Part shown: piece after piece, positions 35,968 to 44,708 of the stretch
How positions within the stretch are numbered: position 1 is the stretch's first letter
How the letters are laid out: each line of letters opens with the position of its first letter
DNA from: Pseudarthrobacter siccitolerans
Lineage (GTDB): Bacteria; Actinomycetota; Actinomycetes; Actinomycetales; Micrococcaceae
Assembly (NCBI RefSeq): GCF_001046895.1
Contig: NZ_CAQI01000032.1
Span: 1-64,000, forward strand
DNA length: 64,000 nt
Direction of reading: 5' to 3'
The notes under the pieces: generated by a model
What the model saw: only the letters and a program-made list of their open reading frames with translations
Told to the model about the DNA's origin: nothing
Database searches by the model: none
Program-made: the position numbers and the translations under genes

Positions 35968-36789
35968 ATGTCGGAATGGCTCGAAGTCGGCGCGGACAAC
36001 TATGTGCTGGTCACCGAAGGATCGCTGCTGAACACCGGACTGATCGTGGGATCCGAGCGGGCCATGGTGATCGATACCGGCTGCGGGCCGCGGCAGGGCC
36101 GGGAGATCCTGGATGCGGTGCGGGAGAAGACCCAGCTGCCGCTCGTCGTCGTCAACACCCACGCGCACTACGACCACTTCTTCGGCAACGCCGTGTTCGC
36201 CGAAGCCGGAGCCACCGAGTTCTGGGCGCACCAGAACTGCGCCCGCGAGATTGATGAACGCGGTGACCTCCAGCGCCGGTTCGTGGGGACGCTGGAACCG
36301 GAGATGTCCACCGGCGAGGGCCAGCATGTGGAGCTCGTGGTTCCGAACGCGATCGTCAAAGACCAGCCGGTGCTGGTTGACCTCGGCGGGCTGACGGCCA
36401 CCCTGTTCTACCTGGGCCGCGGCCATACCGACGGAGACCTGCTGGTGGGCACCCCCACCACCCTGTACGTGGGGGACCTTGTGGAGCAGGGCGCGCACCC
36501 CTCCTTCGAAGACTCGTACCCGGAGGAGTGGGCGGACGCGCTCCGCCACATCTCGGCGCTGCGGCACCGTTACGAGTTCCTGATCCCCGGGCACGGGAAG
36601 CCGTGCAGCGACCAGTTCGTCAAGACCATGGCCAACACCATGACCACCGCCGTCCGCCAGGCCCGCGGCTCCATCCGGGACACCCCGGACGATGCCACCA
36701 AGGCCATCCCGGTGCTGCCCTACGGGCCGGAACAGTCGCGCTGGTTCATCAAGCGCCTGCAGGAAACACGCCGGGAGAACCAGGGGTAG
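35968..36789 (+). CDS. MBL-fold metallo-hydrolase
   Basis: The ATG at 35968 follows GGAGGTACGG; the protein is 273 residues. It carries the zinc motif NTHAHYDHFFGN (HxHxDH), followed by RGHTDGDLLVG and IPGHGKP, which supply the remaining metal histidines and aspartate of the metallo-beta-lactamase fold. The family includes lactonases, glyoxalase II and other thioester or ester hydrolases, and the substrate cannot be read from sequence. It stands alone between divergent and convergent neighbours. Confidence 0.85.
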   Translation: MSEWLEVGADNYVLVTEGSLLNTGLIVGSERAMVIDTGCGPRQGREILDAVREKTQLPLVVVNTHAHYDHFFGNAVFAEAGATEFWAHQNCAREIDERGDLQRRFVGTLEPEMSTGEGQHVELVVPNAIVKDQPVLVDLGGLTATLFYLGRGHTDGDLLVGTPTTLYVGDLVEQGAHPSFEDSYPEEWADALRHISALRHRYEFLIPGHGKPCSDQFVKTMANTMTTAVRQARGSIRDTPDDATKAIPVLPYGPEQSRWFIKRLQETRRENQG

Positions 36790-37164
36790 GTTCATAGTGC
36801 TGGAGGACCCGCAACGGCGAAAGTCCACGGCCGTTCACCGCAACCTTGCCTTAGTCGGAGCCCCCTGCTTCCCGAATTGAGCCCCCTACTTTATCTTTGA
36901 TGCTTCACAGACCGGGAAATGGCGGTCTAACATCAGCCACCTAGTGATCGCAATTTTGGCGATACAGCAGCCGAACTTACTCCTTGGTAAGACATGATGC
37001 GGGACGAAACGGTCCTTTGCGACTCCACGCAGTCCGTCCGCGCAATTACCTGCTTGGGTAATGCCGCCGATGCTGATTATTCAACGCCGAGTACCAGCAA
37101 CCCCTCTGCGCGCATGTGCTTTTACTACTTCTTCGCGTGCGCGTCCACCTGAATGGAGTTTTCC
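36790..37164. other. Gene-free stretch with a possible insertion-sequence end
   Basis: No gene is seen. At about 36858-36893 the segment GAGCCCCCT-G/A-CTT occurs twice with TTCCCGAATT between. This resembles the internally repeated termini of IS21-family elements, but no transposase or second end is present. Confidence 0.3.
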
Positions 37165-37644
37165 ATGAAGAAGCTGTTTGTTCTGTGCGTCCTGTTCTTC
37201 GCGTTTATTGCCAGCGCGAGCCCCGCGACTGCGGCCCCGGGCGGGGAAATCATCTTTAATGAAACCTTCAGAGCCAAGGAGCTTTGCCAGTTCCCGGTCC
37301 AGTTGGTAGTGACCGGTAAATCGAATTTTGTTGATCTTCCCGGGGACCGCTTTTTCGTGGGCTCTCCTGGCCAAGTGCTCACGGTCACCAACCTCGACAC
37401 GGGGGAGCAGGTGACCTACCTGATTACGGGGACCACACACGCCACCGTGCAGGCGGATGGGACGACCGTATTCAAGGTCACCGGATTGAATGTGGTGTTC
37501 AACCCGCGCGAGGTGAAATCCGAGGAGATGGGAATCTTCGTATTAGAGGGAAATTTCACCTTTGCGCTTACATCGAAGGGGACTGAATCAAGTCCATACA
37601 GCGGCATCGGAGATGTAACGGACGTTTGTGCAGAGCTTGCATAG
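37165..37644 (+). CDS. Small secreted protein of unknown function
   Basis: The ATG at 37165 opens a 159-residue protein with a clear signal peptide (MKKLFVLCVLFFAFIASASP, cleavage after about ATAA). The mature part is beta-rich, with two cysteines far apart (KELCQFP near the start, VCAELA at the end) that could pair. A Gly/Asp stretch PGDRFFVGSPGQVLTVTN suggests a jelly-roll-like fold. I know no function. A similar-sized secreted gene follows about 620 bp later, but sequence similarity is slight. Confidence 0.75.
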   Translation: MKKLFVLCVLFFAFIASASPATAAPGGEIIFNETFRAKELCQFPVQLVVTGKSNFVDLPGDRFFVGSPGQVLTVTNLDTGEQVTYLITGTTHATVQADGTTVFKVTGLNVVFNPREVKSEEMGIFVLEGNFTFALTSKGTESSPYSGIGDVTDVCAELA

Positions 37645-38264
37645 TGAATGCTCCGATTACTGAATCGGACTAGGAAAACAGCGTCACGGTCCGGAGGCCC
37701 CACCTCAAGGCCTCCCGGCCGTCTCGCTTTTGTTGCGGGTCCAAGAGCCTTTCGCTCCGTCCCGCGCCAGCCACGCGTATGGCAGGTGGCCGTCGGCCTA
37801 AAAGGGGGCAGCCGAAACCCCGATCTGGTGGCCTACCTAATGCACCCTCATGCCTCCCCTATCTGTCACCGATTCCCTTGAGAAGTGTCCGGCCGACGTA
37901 CGATGTTGAAGCGGGTAGGTTATAAATTGGCCTCCTTGTCGCGTGCCACCGACGGCATGCGCACCGCCACGAACTGGGTATCGGCGGATTCCATATTGCG
38001 AATTTGCACTGAGAGAATCCCGATGTCAGCAAAAGAATTAGCCTGACACCCTCCTGATCTGTTCAGTGGCGAGGACAGCACAAGCAAAGGTGCTGCTGTT
38101 TGCTCGCCCATTCGAAAGGCGCAGCTCATTCTCGGGGCTGCGGCCGGGTGGCTTCTGTGGCCTGCGACGCTTCAGAAGCACATTGACCGGCGAAAGCCGG
38201 ATCTCCGAACCTCCTTCACCGCCTTGGGCCTGACCGGCCACGGGCATCTGCAGAAAGCAAAAAA
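37645..38264. other. Gene-free stretch
   Basis: About 620 bp between two secreted-protein genes. I see no convincing open frame, tRNA or repeat. It should hold the promoter of the gene at 38265. Confidence 0.4.
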
Positions 38265-38804
38265 ATGAAGCTATCACTCCGCCGCGTCCTGATTCTGTTC
38301 GCGGCAATATTTCTCGCCCTCGCAACGGGCATGGCTGCGGCGCAGGCCGCGACGACTGTAAACCTCGATAACGCTCCACAGGGAGCTCACTTCGCTAAGG
38401 GAAAAGCGGCGCCCACCTGCTCACTTAACGAGACGACGGCCACGGTGACGTGTACTGGTACCGAGTTCGCAGGCGTCGGAAATACGGATGCGACCGTTAA
38501 CCTGTCTCTCACCGCCACGTTCACGGGCGTGTGCCGCAACCCGGGCAACCGCAATATCGTAGATCCGTTCACAGAGACCGTGGAGACGGAAGCGGCGCCT
38601 GTTACGGTTACCTCCGATAAGAACGGCCGACTGGTCATCCCAGGAGGCGTCAAAGTGGACGGAACTTCTGCTCAGGAGTTCCAGGCTACCTTCGACTGCC
38701 CGAACCCCCGCTGGCTAGCTCAAGTTACCGATGTCGACTACAGCTTCGAGTACTCGGTGACCTTCGAGGGGTTCAGCGAGCCAGCCATCCTGATCACGGG
38801 CTAG
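38265..38804 (+). CDS. Small secreted protein of unknown function
   Basis: This 179-residue protein has a typical signal peptide (basic MKLSLRR, hydrophobic core, cleavage after about AAQAA). The mature part has four cysteines (PTCSLN, VTCTGT, GVCRNP, FDCPNP), likely two disulfides, in a beta-rich frame with TVNLSLTATFTG. No family is recognised. The ribosome region before the ATG is A-rich with no clear GGAGG. Possibly a cell-surface or envelope protein. Confidence 0.72.
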   Translation: MKLSLRRVLILFAAIFLALATGMAAAQAATTVNLDNAPQGAHFAKGKAAPTCSLNETTATVTCTGTEFAGVGNTDATVNLSLTATFTGVCRNPGNRNIVDPFTETVETEAAPVTVTSDKNGRLVIPGGVKVDGTSAQEFQATFDCPNPRWLAQVTDVDYSFEYSVTFEGFSEPAILITG

Positions 38805-38889
38805 TCGAACACCTATGAGGCAAGGCAGGTAAGAACGCTGGCCGGCCACACAGGAGTCCGCAGCGTCTTTCTGGACCTGCGACTGCACA

Positions 38890-38917
38890 GCCCCGGAGCC
38901 TGTGAGGGCTCCGGGGC
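38890..38917. terminator. Probable hairpin terminator
   Basis: Perfect 11 bp arms GCCCCGGAGCC and GGCTCCGGGGC around TGTGAG, between two converging genes. There is no long T run, so efficiency is uncertain. Confidence 0.5.
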
Positions 38918-38970
38918 CACTCCATGCTCAGTGGCAGGGCCCAGGCACAATCACCGACTGGCTTCGTGGG

Positions 38971-38989
38971 GGTCTAGACAGGCTCAACC
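38971..38989 (-). repeat. Single copy of the 19 bp dispersed repeat
   Basis: GGTCTAGACAGGCTCAACC matches the reverse complement of the element in the E2 linker at 17 of 19 bases. It lies in the gap 38805-39027. Confidence 0.5.
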
Positions 38990-39027
38990 CGCGGAGGTCA
39001 CGGGCACTAGCGGCGCCGCCCCGGCTG

Positions 39028-41310
39028 TCACGAGATCTGGATCGTCGTCGCGACGCTGGGCACCCCGTTGCCGTCCATCGCGAACAGCATGTAGGCGCCC
39101 GGTACCAGCACGCCGCGGTCTGCCGGCAACGTCAGCGTTGCGGTGTTGTTGCCGTAGGTCCCCGTTGCCGTCAGCGGAATTCTCCGCTGGTCGGTGTTTA
39201 CCGTGTGGGTGACCGAGGACATCCGCATGAGGGAAAACTTGCTGATCTTCGATCCGGTGGTCACGGAGATCTTGCTGCCGGCCGTAGCGGTGGCGGGGGC
39301 GTCAACGATCGTTGGCCGGGTCCGTGCGCTGCCGTCCGCGTTCAGCAGGTAGGGCGGCGTGAAGATCTCGCCGTCCAGGTGGTTGGTGGTGCACGTGCCG
39401 CACAGTCCGCCGCCGCCCACAAACACCCGGCCGTCGGCAAGGAGCAATGCCACGCTGTGATACGTCCGGGGGACCGCCATCGGTGCCATCGCGGTCCACT
39501 CCTCGGTAGCCGGATTCCAGAGTTCGGGGGCCATCCTGGCGCCTGTGTCCGTGAACGGGACGGCATGGGCCTGGCCGCCCACCACCAGCACCTGGCCGTC
39601 CGGCAGCGCGACGCCGTTGGCGAAGGACCGGCTGACCGCCATGTCCGAGGTCCGGGCAACGTCAACCCCGTTATTGATGTCGATGGTGTAGGCCCGCGCC
39701 GTGGCATCGGAGTTGTCGTAGCCGGGCGCCCCGCCCATGGTGAGGATCTTTCCGACGTCGTACATCACCGCGTTGCCGTTCATCGCGTCTGCGCTGTCCG
39801 CCCGGGTGCCGGCCGACGTGACGCTGCCGGTGCCGGCCGTGGAGATCCAGTTCATCTCACGGCTGGGGCCGGCATGGAACACCCGTCCGCCGGCCGCGGA
39901 AAACAGCCAGGCGTGGTTGTCGGAACGGAACTCGCCGCCGGGATCATCGGTCAGGATGCTGTCCACCGGAACATCAGGCAACGGCCGCCAGCCGCCGGTG
40001 CTGCTCCAGATCTCGCCGTGCTTGCTGCCCAGTCCGCCCGACCATGAACCGCCGAGGGTGAACACTTCCCCCGTGGAAGTGGTCACGTTGGACTGGTAGC
40101 CGCGGCCAACATTCATGTCCGGCCCCGGGGCCCACGTGTTCGTTGCAGGACTGAACAGAGAGGTTTTTTCGCTGTTGCTGCCGCCGCTGACCAGGATCCG
40201 GCCGTCCGGCAACAGCGATGTGCCGGGGCAGAACATGTCGTGGCCGGTGTTGGCCACTTCCGCCTGGCTGACAGCCCCGGTATTCAGGTCCAGGATGGCT
40301 GACTGCGTGATGCCGGTCTCGCCGCCAAAAGTAATAGGCGAGTAGGCGGACCACGTGAGCAGCCTGTTGCCGGGCAGCAGTGCCGCGGCGGCCGGGACGA
40401 GGGGGAAGTTGACCGTGGGACTCCATGTTCCGGGCCCCTTCGGTGGTGTTCCAAGCAGGTTGATTTCAGCTGCGCTGCTCCACGGTCCCCGGTTGCCAGC
40501 TTCCGTGCTCGCCGTCAGCCGGATGTAACGCGCTGAAGCTGCCGCAAAAGTGACAGTCTTCTCGTCCGCGTTGTCGGCCCAGGTGCCGCGCGCGAGGAGG
40601 TTCCAGGAGGTTCCGTTCGAGCTGGCGTGGATTGAGTACCCGCCCACCCGACCGTTCATATTGTCGAAGCGGGGGAGGTAGCGCAGCCCCGCGACCTGGT
40701 TGACCACACCCATGTCGATGGTCAGGGTATGCGGCAGCGGGGCCGCGGGAGCGGGCGAATACCTGCTGTGCCAAAGGGTGGCGGCGTCGCCGTCGAGCAC
40801 GTTCGCGGCGCGGCCGTTTTCGTTGGCTGTCTCCTGGTCGCTCGCGGAGGCCAGCCAGCCGTCCCGGGGCAGGGGACCGGAAGCCGACTCGGGCTTTGGC
40901 TGGACCCCAAGGATGTTGATTTCCGCGGCGCTGCTCCACGGTCCGCGGTTGCCTGCCTCGGTGCTCGCTGTCAACCGGATGTAGCGCACCGTGGTTGAAG
41001 TGAAGGCCGCGGTTTTCTCGTCCGCGTTGTCCGCCCAGGTGCCGCTGGCGACCACGCTCCAGATGGTTCCGTCACTGCTGGCGTGGATGGCGTAGGCGCC
41101 CACCCGGCCGTTCATGTGGTCTGTGCGGGGGAGGTAGCTCAGCCCCGAGACCTGGTTTGAGACACCCATGTCGATGGTGAGGGTATGCGGCAGTGGTGCC
41201 GCCGGTGCCGGTGAATACCTGCTGTGCCAGATGGTGGCGGCATTGCCGTCGAGGACGTTCGCGGCGCGGCCGTTTTCACCTGCCGTTTCCTCGTCGCTTG
41301 CGGTGGCCAC
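39028..41310 (-). CDS. Galactose-oxidase-like enzyme, downstream part of a frameshifted gene (two discoidin domains and catalytic domain)
   Basis: This 760-residue frame is the 3' part of a longer gene. Two F5/8-type-C (discoidin) domains lie at about 1-270 (GRAANVLDG, RYIRLTASTEAGNRGPWSSA). The seven-bladed catalytic propeller follows, with the galactose-oxidase residues: cysteine in GHDMFCPGTSLL, tyrosine in RGYQSNV, stacking tryptophan in GGSWSGG, tyrosine-histidine in RTYHSVALL and histidine in SSVTHTVNT. A beta domain ends the chain. Such enzymes use copper and a Cys-Tyr radical to oxidise primary alcohols to aldehydes, making hydrogen peroxide. The first in-frame ATG at 41310 is inside a domain, so the natural start is in the gene part upstream. 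Confidence 0.82.
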   Translation of the reverse strand: MATASDEETAGENGRAANVLDGNAATIWHSRYSPAPAAPLPHTLTIDMGVSNQVSGLSYLPRTDHMNGRVGAYAIHASSDGTIWSVVASGTWADNADEKTAAFTSTTVRYIRLTASTEAGNRGPWSSAAEINILGVQPKPESASGPLPRDGWLASASDQETANENGRAANVLDGDAATLWHSRYSPAPAAPLPHTLTIDMGVVNQVAGLRYLPRFDNMNGRVGGYSIHASSNGTSWNLLARGTWADNADEKTVTFAAASARYIRLTASTEAGNRGPWSSAAEINLLGTPPKGPGTWSPTVNFPLVPAAAALLPGNRLLTWSAYSPITFGGETGITQSAILDLNTGAVSQAEVANTGHDMFCPGTSLLPDGRILVSGGSNSEKTSLFSPATNTWAPGPDMNVGRGYQSNVTTSTGEVFTLGGSWSGGLGSKHGEIWSSTGGWRPLPDVPVDSILTDDPGGEFRSDNHAWLFSAAGGRVFHAGPSREMNWISTAGTGSVTSAGTRADSADAMNGNAVMYDVGKILTMGGAPGYDNSDATARAYTIDINNGVDVARTSDMAVSRSFANGVALPDGQVLVVGGQAHAVPFTDTGARMAPELWNPATEEWTAMAPMAVPRTYHSVALLLADGRVFVGGGGLCGTCTTNHLDGEIFTPPYLLNADGSARTRPTIVDAPATATAGSKISVTTGSKISKFSLMRMSSVTHTVNTDQRRIPLTATGTYGNNTATLTLPADRGVLVPGAYMLFAMDGNGVPSVATTIQIS

Positions 41311-41426
41311 CCACCCGTCGCGCGGCAGCGGAGCCGTGATGGGCGGGGGCGTGGGCTGTTCGCCGAGGAGGTTGATTTCCGCGGCGCTGCTCCACGGACC
41401 GCGGTTGCCGGCCTCACTGGTCGCCG

Positions 41427-42419
41427 TCAGCCGGATGTAACGTGCCGAAGCCTTGGCGAAGGCGACGTTTTTTCGTCTGCGTTGTCCGCCCAGGTGCCGC
41501 TGGCGATTGCGGTCCAGGTGCTGCCGTTGGTGCTGGCGTGGATGGAGTAGGCGCCCACCCGGCCGTTCATGTGGTCTGCCCGGGGGAGGTAGCGCAGTCC
41601 CAGGACGTCCTTGATGGCACCCATGTCGATGGTGAGGGTGTGCGGGAGGGGTGCTGCCGGCGCGGGCGAATACCTGCTGTGCCAGATGGTGGCGGCGCTG
41701 CCGTCGAGCACGTTTGCGGCGCGGCCGTTTTCACCGCCCACTTCCTCATCGCTCGCGGTGGCCACCCATCCGTCTCTTGGCAGCGGACCTGTAGCGGGTG
41801 GAGGCGGTGTTGGCTCGCCAATCAGGTTGATTTCCGCCGCGCTGCTCCAAGGTCCGCGGTTGCCGGCTTCGGTGCTTGCGGTGAGCCGGATGTAGCGCGC
41901 GGTGGCCGGTGCGAAGGTCACGGTTTTCTCGTCAGCGTTGTCCGCCCAGGTGCCCCGGGCGATGAGGCTCCAGGTGTTTCCGTTGGAGCTGGCGTGGACG
42001 GAGTACGTGCCGATCCGGCCGTTCATATGGTCGGCGCGGGGGAGGTAGCGCAGCCCTGAGAATACCTGGCTCACCTTGGTGTCGATGGTGATGGTGTGCG
42101 GCAGCGGTGCCGCCGGCGCCGGAGAATATCTGCTGTGCCAGATGGTGGCGGCATTTCCGTCCAGCACGTTGGCGGCGATGCCGTTCTCACCGGCGGTTTC
42201 GGCGTCGCTTGCCGAGGCCGTCCATCCGGCCCGGGGCAGGGCAGCCGGTGCGGCGGCGAGGGCGGCAGCCGGCAGCACCGAGGCGTGGGCGTGGGAGCTG
42301 TGGGAGCCGGTACTGCTCAAGGACCTGGGGACAAAGTACGTCAGGTACCCGGTCACCAGCAGCAGTCCGACCACAAACAGGGACGTTTGGCGGAGCCTCC
42401 TCCGTTTCGCCCTGGTCAT
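41427..42419 (-). CDS. Galactose-oxidase-like enzyme, upstream part (anchor and two discoidin domains)
   Basis: The 330-residue upstream part has a basic start, one membrane helix (SLFVVGLLLVTGYLTYFV), a Ser/His/Ala linker and two F5/8-type-C domains. Its end, ADEKTSPSPRLRHVTSG, is out of step with the other three copies, which read ADEKT-V-F-A followed by ARYIRLTAS. One base added at the A run (41468-41473 on the plus strand, T6) restores the frame into the downstream part. The full protein would be about 1,130 residues: anchor, four discoidin domains, catalytic propeller. Discoidin domains bind carbohydrates, so it is probably a surface enzyme. Confidence 0.75.
   Translation of the reverse strand: MTRAKRRRLRQTSLFVVGLLLVTGYLTYFVPRSLSSTGSHSSHAHASVLPAAALAAAPAALPRAGWTASASDAETAGENGIAANVLDGNAATIWHSRYSPAPAAPLPHTITIDTKVSQVFSGLRYLPRADHMNGRIGTYSVHASSNGNTWSLIARGTWADNADEKTVTFAPATARYIRLTASTEAGNRGPWSSAAEINLIGEPTPPPPATGPLPRDGWVATASDEEVGGENGRAANVLDGSAATIWHSRYSPAPAAPLPHTLTIDMGAIKDVLGLRYLPRADHMNGRVGAYSIHASTNGSTWTAIASGTWADNADEKTSPSPRLRHVTSG
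41462..41476 (-). other. Frameshift site in a homopolymer of the galactose-oxidase-like gene
   Basis: The minus strand reads GACGAAAAAACGTCG. One more base would give the frame found in the sister repeats. It is a sequencing error, a true inactivating deletion or a slippery site. Confidence 0.75.
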
Positions 42420-42742
42420 AAGAACCCCCGTCGTCTTCTGGCACGCCGCCGGTTGCCCGGGTGCGTCCGGCCCTCGAAGCTTCGAGTGTAGAAATGAGAG
42501 TCGACTGCCGCACGAGTACGAAGTACTCGGATTTAGGGCAGCCGGAAGTCACTCGGCAGGCAGGTAGAACCTGAGTACTGGGCGAATCGCACGCTGGTTC
42601 ATCGCGCGGCTTGAGGGAGACCGGCCGGGAGAACTGCGGCAATTGCCTCCGGGTATGGCAGCTGGCGTTGATTTTTTCGGGCAGGGATAGTGGGGTCGCC
42701 GGGATACGTTCCCCATACCTTTGAAGGGAAGGGAAGGATGCC
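42420..42742. promoter_or_regulatory. Divergent intergenic region with two palindromes
   Basis: The region separates the galactose-oxidase-like gene from the AraC gene. It contains a 14 bp perfect palindrome CTCGAAGCTTCGAG (42473-42486) and CGAGTAC-GAA-GTACTCG (42513-42529, 7 bp arms). Both are candidate regulator sites. Confidence 0.4.
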
Positions 42743-43615
42743 ATGCAGGAATGGAACCGGGCCGTTGAGCTCATCGAGGCGGATCTGACCGCGGCCGTCG
42801 ACGTCGGCAGGCTCGCCCGCGTGGCGCTCACCTCGGAGTACCACTTCCGGCGGATGTTTGCGTCCCTGGCTGGCATGCCCGTCTCCGAGTACATCCGGCG
42901 CCGGAAACTCACGGCGGCGACGGCGGAAATCGTTGCCGGGCAGGGGGTTCTGGAGGTCGCCGTGCGCTACGGGTACGGGTCCGCTGAGGCGTTCACCCGC
43001 GCCTTCAAAGCCATGCACGGCCTGACGCCCACAGAAGCGCGACGCCCCGGCGCAGTGCTCCATTCCCAACCCCACTTGAAATTCCATTTACGCATCGAAG
43101 GGAGCACAGGCATGAAACATCAGATTGTCAAAAAGGACGCCTTCCGCCTGATTGGCCTCAAGACACGAATCCGGCTCATCTATGAAGGACCCAACCCGGG
43201 TATTGAAGAGTTCGAGCGTGGCCTGGATCCAGCGGTGCGGCCGCGCCTGGCCGGGCTCTCGGACACGGAACCGCTCGGCCTGGTGGCTGTCACCGAGAAC
43301 ATCGAGGAGCCGGGAACCGAGGGCAGCGAACTGGATTACTGGCGTGCAGTGGCGTCCTCGCACCCGGCGCCGGAAGGATATGACTCCAAAGAAGTTCCGG
43401 CCGGGCTGTGGGTGGTTTTCGAGACCGAGGGGAAATTCCCCGAAGCCCTGCAAAAGCTGTGGGCCGACGCCGCCGCCGAGTGGTTCCCTGCCAACCCCTA
43501 CCTATGGGCGCCCGGGCCGCAGCTGCTCAGTGTTCAGCCGGAACCGGGCGGATCAAGAGGCCGCGGTCAGCTTTGGCTCCCCATCGAAGCGAAAATCAAC
43601 GCCCCGTCCGCTTAG
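42743..43615 (+). CDS. AraC-family regulator with GyrI-like effector-binding domain
   Basis: This 290-residue protein follows GGGAAGGATGCC. Residues 1-100 are an AraC double helix-turn-helix (VGRLARVALTSEYHFRRMF, VAVRYGYGSAEAFTRAFKAM with the family's Phe/His pattern). Residues about 125-285 form a GyrI/SOUL-like ligand-binding domain (IGLKTRIRLIYEGPN, EVPAGLWVVFETEGKFPEAL, PIEAKI). The order matches Rob/SoxS-like activators that sense small molecules and switch on efflux or resistance genes. Target unknown; the divergent galactose-oxidase-like gene is a candidate. Confidence 0.85.
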   Translation: MQEWNRAVELIEADLTAAVDVGRLARVALTSEYHFRRMFASLAGMPVSEYIRRRKLTAATAEIVAGQGVLEVAVRYGYGSAEAFTRAFKAMHGLTPTEARRPGAVLHSQPHLKFHLRIEGSTGMKHQIVKKDAFRLIGLKTRIRLIYEGPNPGIEEFERGLDPAVRPRLAGLSDTEPLGLVAVTENIEEPGTEGSELDYWRAVASSHPAPEGYDSKEVPAGLWVVFETEGKFPEALQKLWADAAAEWFPANPYLWAPGPQLLSVQPEPGGSRGRGQLWLPIEAKINAPSA

Positions 43616-43883
43616 CGTCATCGGGCTCCAGGCTGGTGCTGCTTTCCGGCCACACGAAGTCCTTGAACCCCAGGGCCGGGCTGGAACCGTCAGGGTTTGG
43701 TTTTGCAGGAGTTGCATGTGCGGCCTCCGGATCCTTTGCCGGGTCAGCGGGCACCTCGGGCCAGTCCGTGACTTTGAACCGGGACGGGCTGGAACCGGCG
43801 GATGCCCGCCTGGAGTTTGACCGTTGCGGCCCGGCGCTGTTCGCCGAGCCTGCCCCTGCAGTTTTACGCGCTCCTGTGTGCAT
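43596..43883 (-). CDS. Possible small repeat protein
   Basis: A 95-residue frame on the minus strand overlaps the AraC stop by 20 bp. It contains a motif twice: AGSSPSRFKVTDWPEVP and DGSSPALGFKDFVWPES, separated by a Pro/Ala/Asp-rich linker. A two-fold protein repeat in an otherwise gene-free gap is a reason to believe it is real. No domain is recognised and the ribosome site is weak (AAAGGTC). Confidence 0.4.
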   Translation of the reverse strand: MHTGARKTAGAGSANSAGPQRSNSRRASAGSSPSRFKVTDWPEVPADPAKDPEAAHATPAKPNPDGSSPALGFKDFVWPESSTSLEPDDAKRTGR

Positions 43884-43996
43884 GACCTTTGCTGCCCCCA
43901 GCGTCCAGTTTCAATGCGGGCCAGTTTCGCCCGCTGGTCCAAGCCTTCAACATACCGGCTGAGTGCGTACGAGTCACTAGTCAGCGCGCAAGGTGG

Positions 43997-44032
43997 GCGT
44001 ACGACGGCGGGCGCGCGCCCGCCGTCGTACGC
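43997..44032. repeat. Dispersed palindromic repeat, copy 3
   Basis: A perfect 36 bp palindrome with 16 bp arms GCGTACGACGGCGGGC. It is the cleanest copy of the repeat family and lies in the gap 43884-44291, where I see nothing else. Confidence 0.75.
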
Positions 44033-44291
44033 ATTTTGCCAAGCACGAATGGTGCGGAGCCGACGGCGGCTGGGGTGATGAACTTCCATGTCCATCCGGG
44101 ATAAACGCGGATAAAATTTCGATATACACCCAGTTCGGCGCTTAGCTCCGCCGGGAAGGTGAGGTGGCTTGCGGAATTCATCTTGTCCAGTGCATCACAT
44201 GTGAACGTGACGATGACGGACAAAGTCTGGGGATGCCCGATACCAGGAACACCCGACGCCCCTACGGGCGCAAGCTAACGAGGAGAATGCC

Positions 44292-44708
44292 ATGACCACA
44301 GCACGTGAAATTATGACCGGCGGCGTTGAATGCATCGGTGAAAATGAGACCTTGGAGGCAGCGGCCCGGAAAATGAAGGACCTCAACGTCGGCGCGCTGC
44401 CTATCTGTGGAGAGGACAATCGCCTCAAGGGCATGATCACGGACCGGGACATCGTCATCAAATGCTTCGCGGAGGGTGGCGACCCGCGTACTGCCAAGGC
44501 CGGGGAGTTTGGCCAGGGCAAGCCGGTCACCATCGGTGCCGATGATTCCATCGAGGAAGCCATCAGGGTTATGGGAGAGCACCAAGTGCGCCGTCTGCCG
44601 GTCATCGACGGCCATGACCTGGTGGGCATCCTTACCCAGGCGGACGTTGCCCGCAACTACCCGGAGGACAGGGTAGGGGAATTGGTCGAACTTATCTCCT
44701 TCTACTGA
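44292..44708 (+). CDS. Two-CBS-domain protein
   Basis: This 138-residue protein follows GAGGAGA. It is built only of two CBS domains (residues about 5-60 and 75-130, TVEVMTxx-like REIMTGGVECI and GQGKPVTIGADDSIEEAI, each ending in a D-x-A or D-V-A helix). Stand-alone CBS pairs bind adenosine nucleotides and often respond to stress or energy state. Partner unknown. It converges with the next gene, overlapping by 7 bp. Confidence 0.9.
   Translation: MTTAREIMTGGVECIGENETLEAAARKMKDLNVGALPICGEDNRLKGMITDRDIVIKCFAEGGDPRTAKAGEFGQGKPVTIGADDSIEEAIRVMGEHQVRRLPVIDGHDLVGILTQADVARNYPEDRVGELVELISFY

Noticed and set aside
43553..44095. A 180-residue minus-strand open frame over the palindromic repeat
   Set aside because: It reads through the 36 bp palindrome and is rich in Arg and Pro. 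The smaller frame with a repeated motif is more credible.
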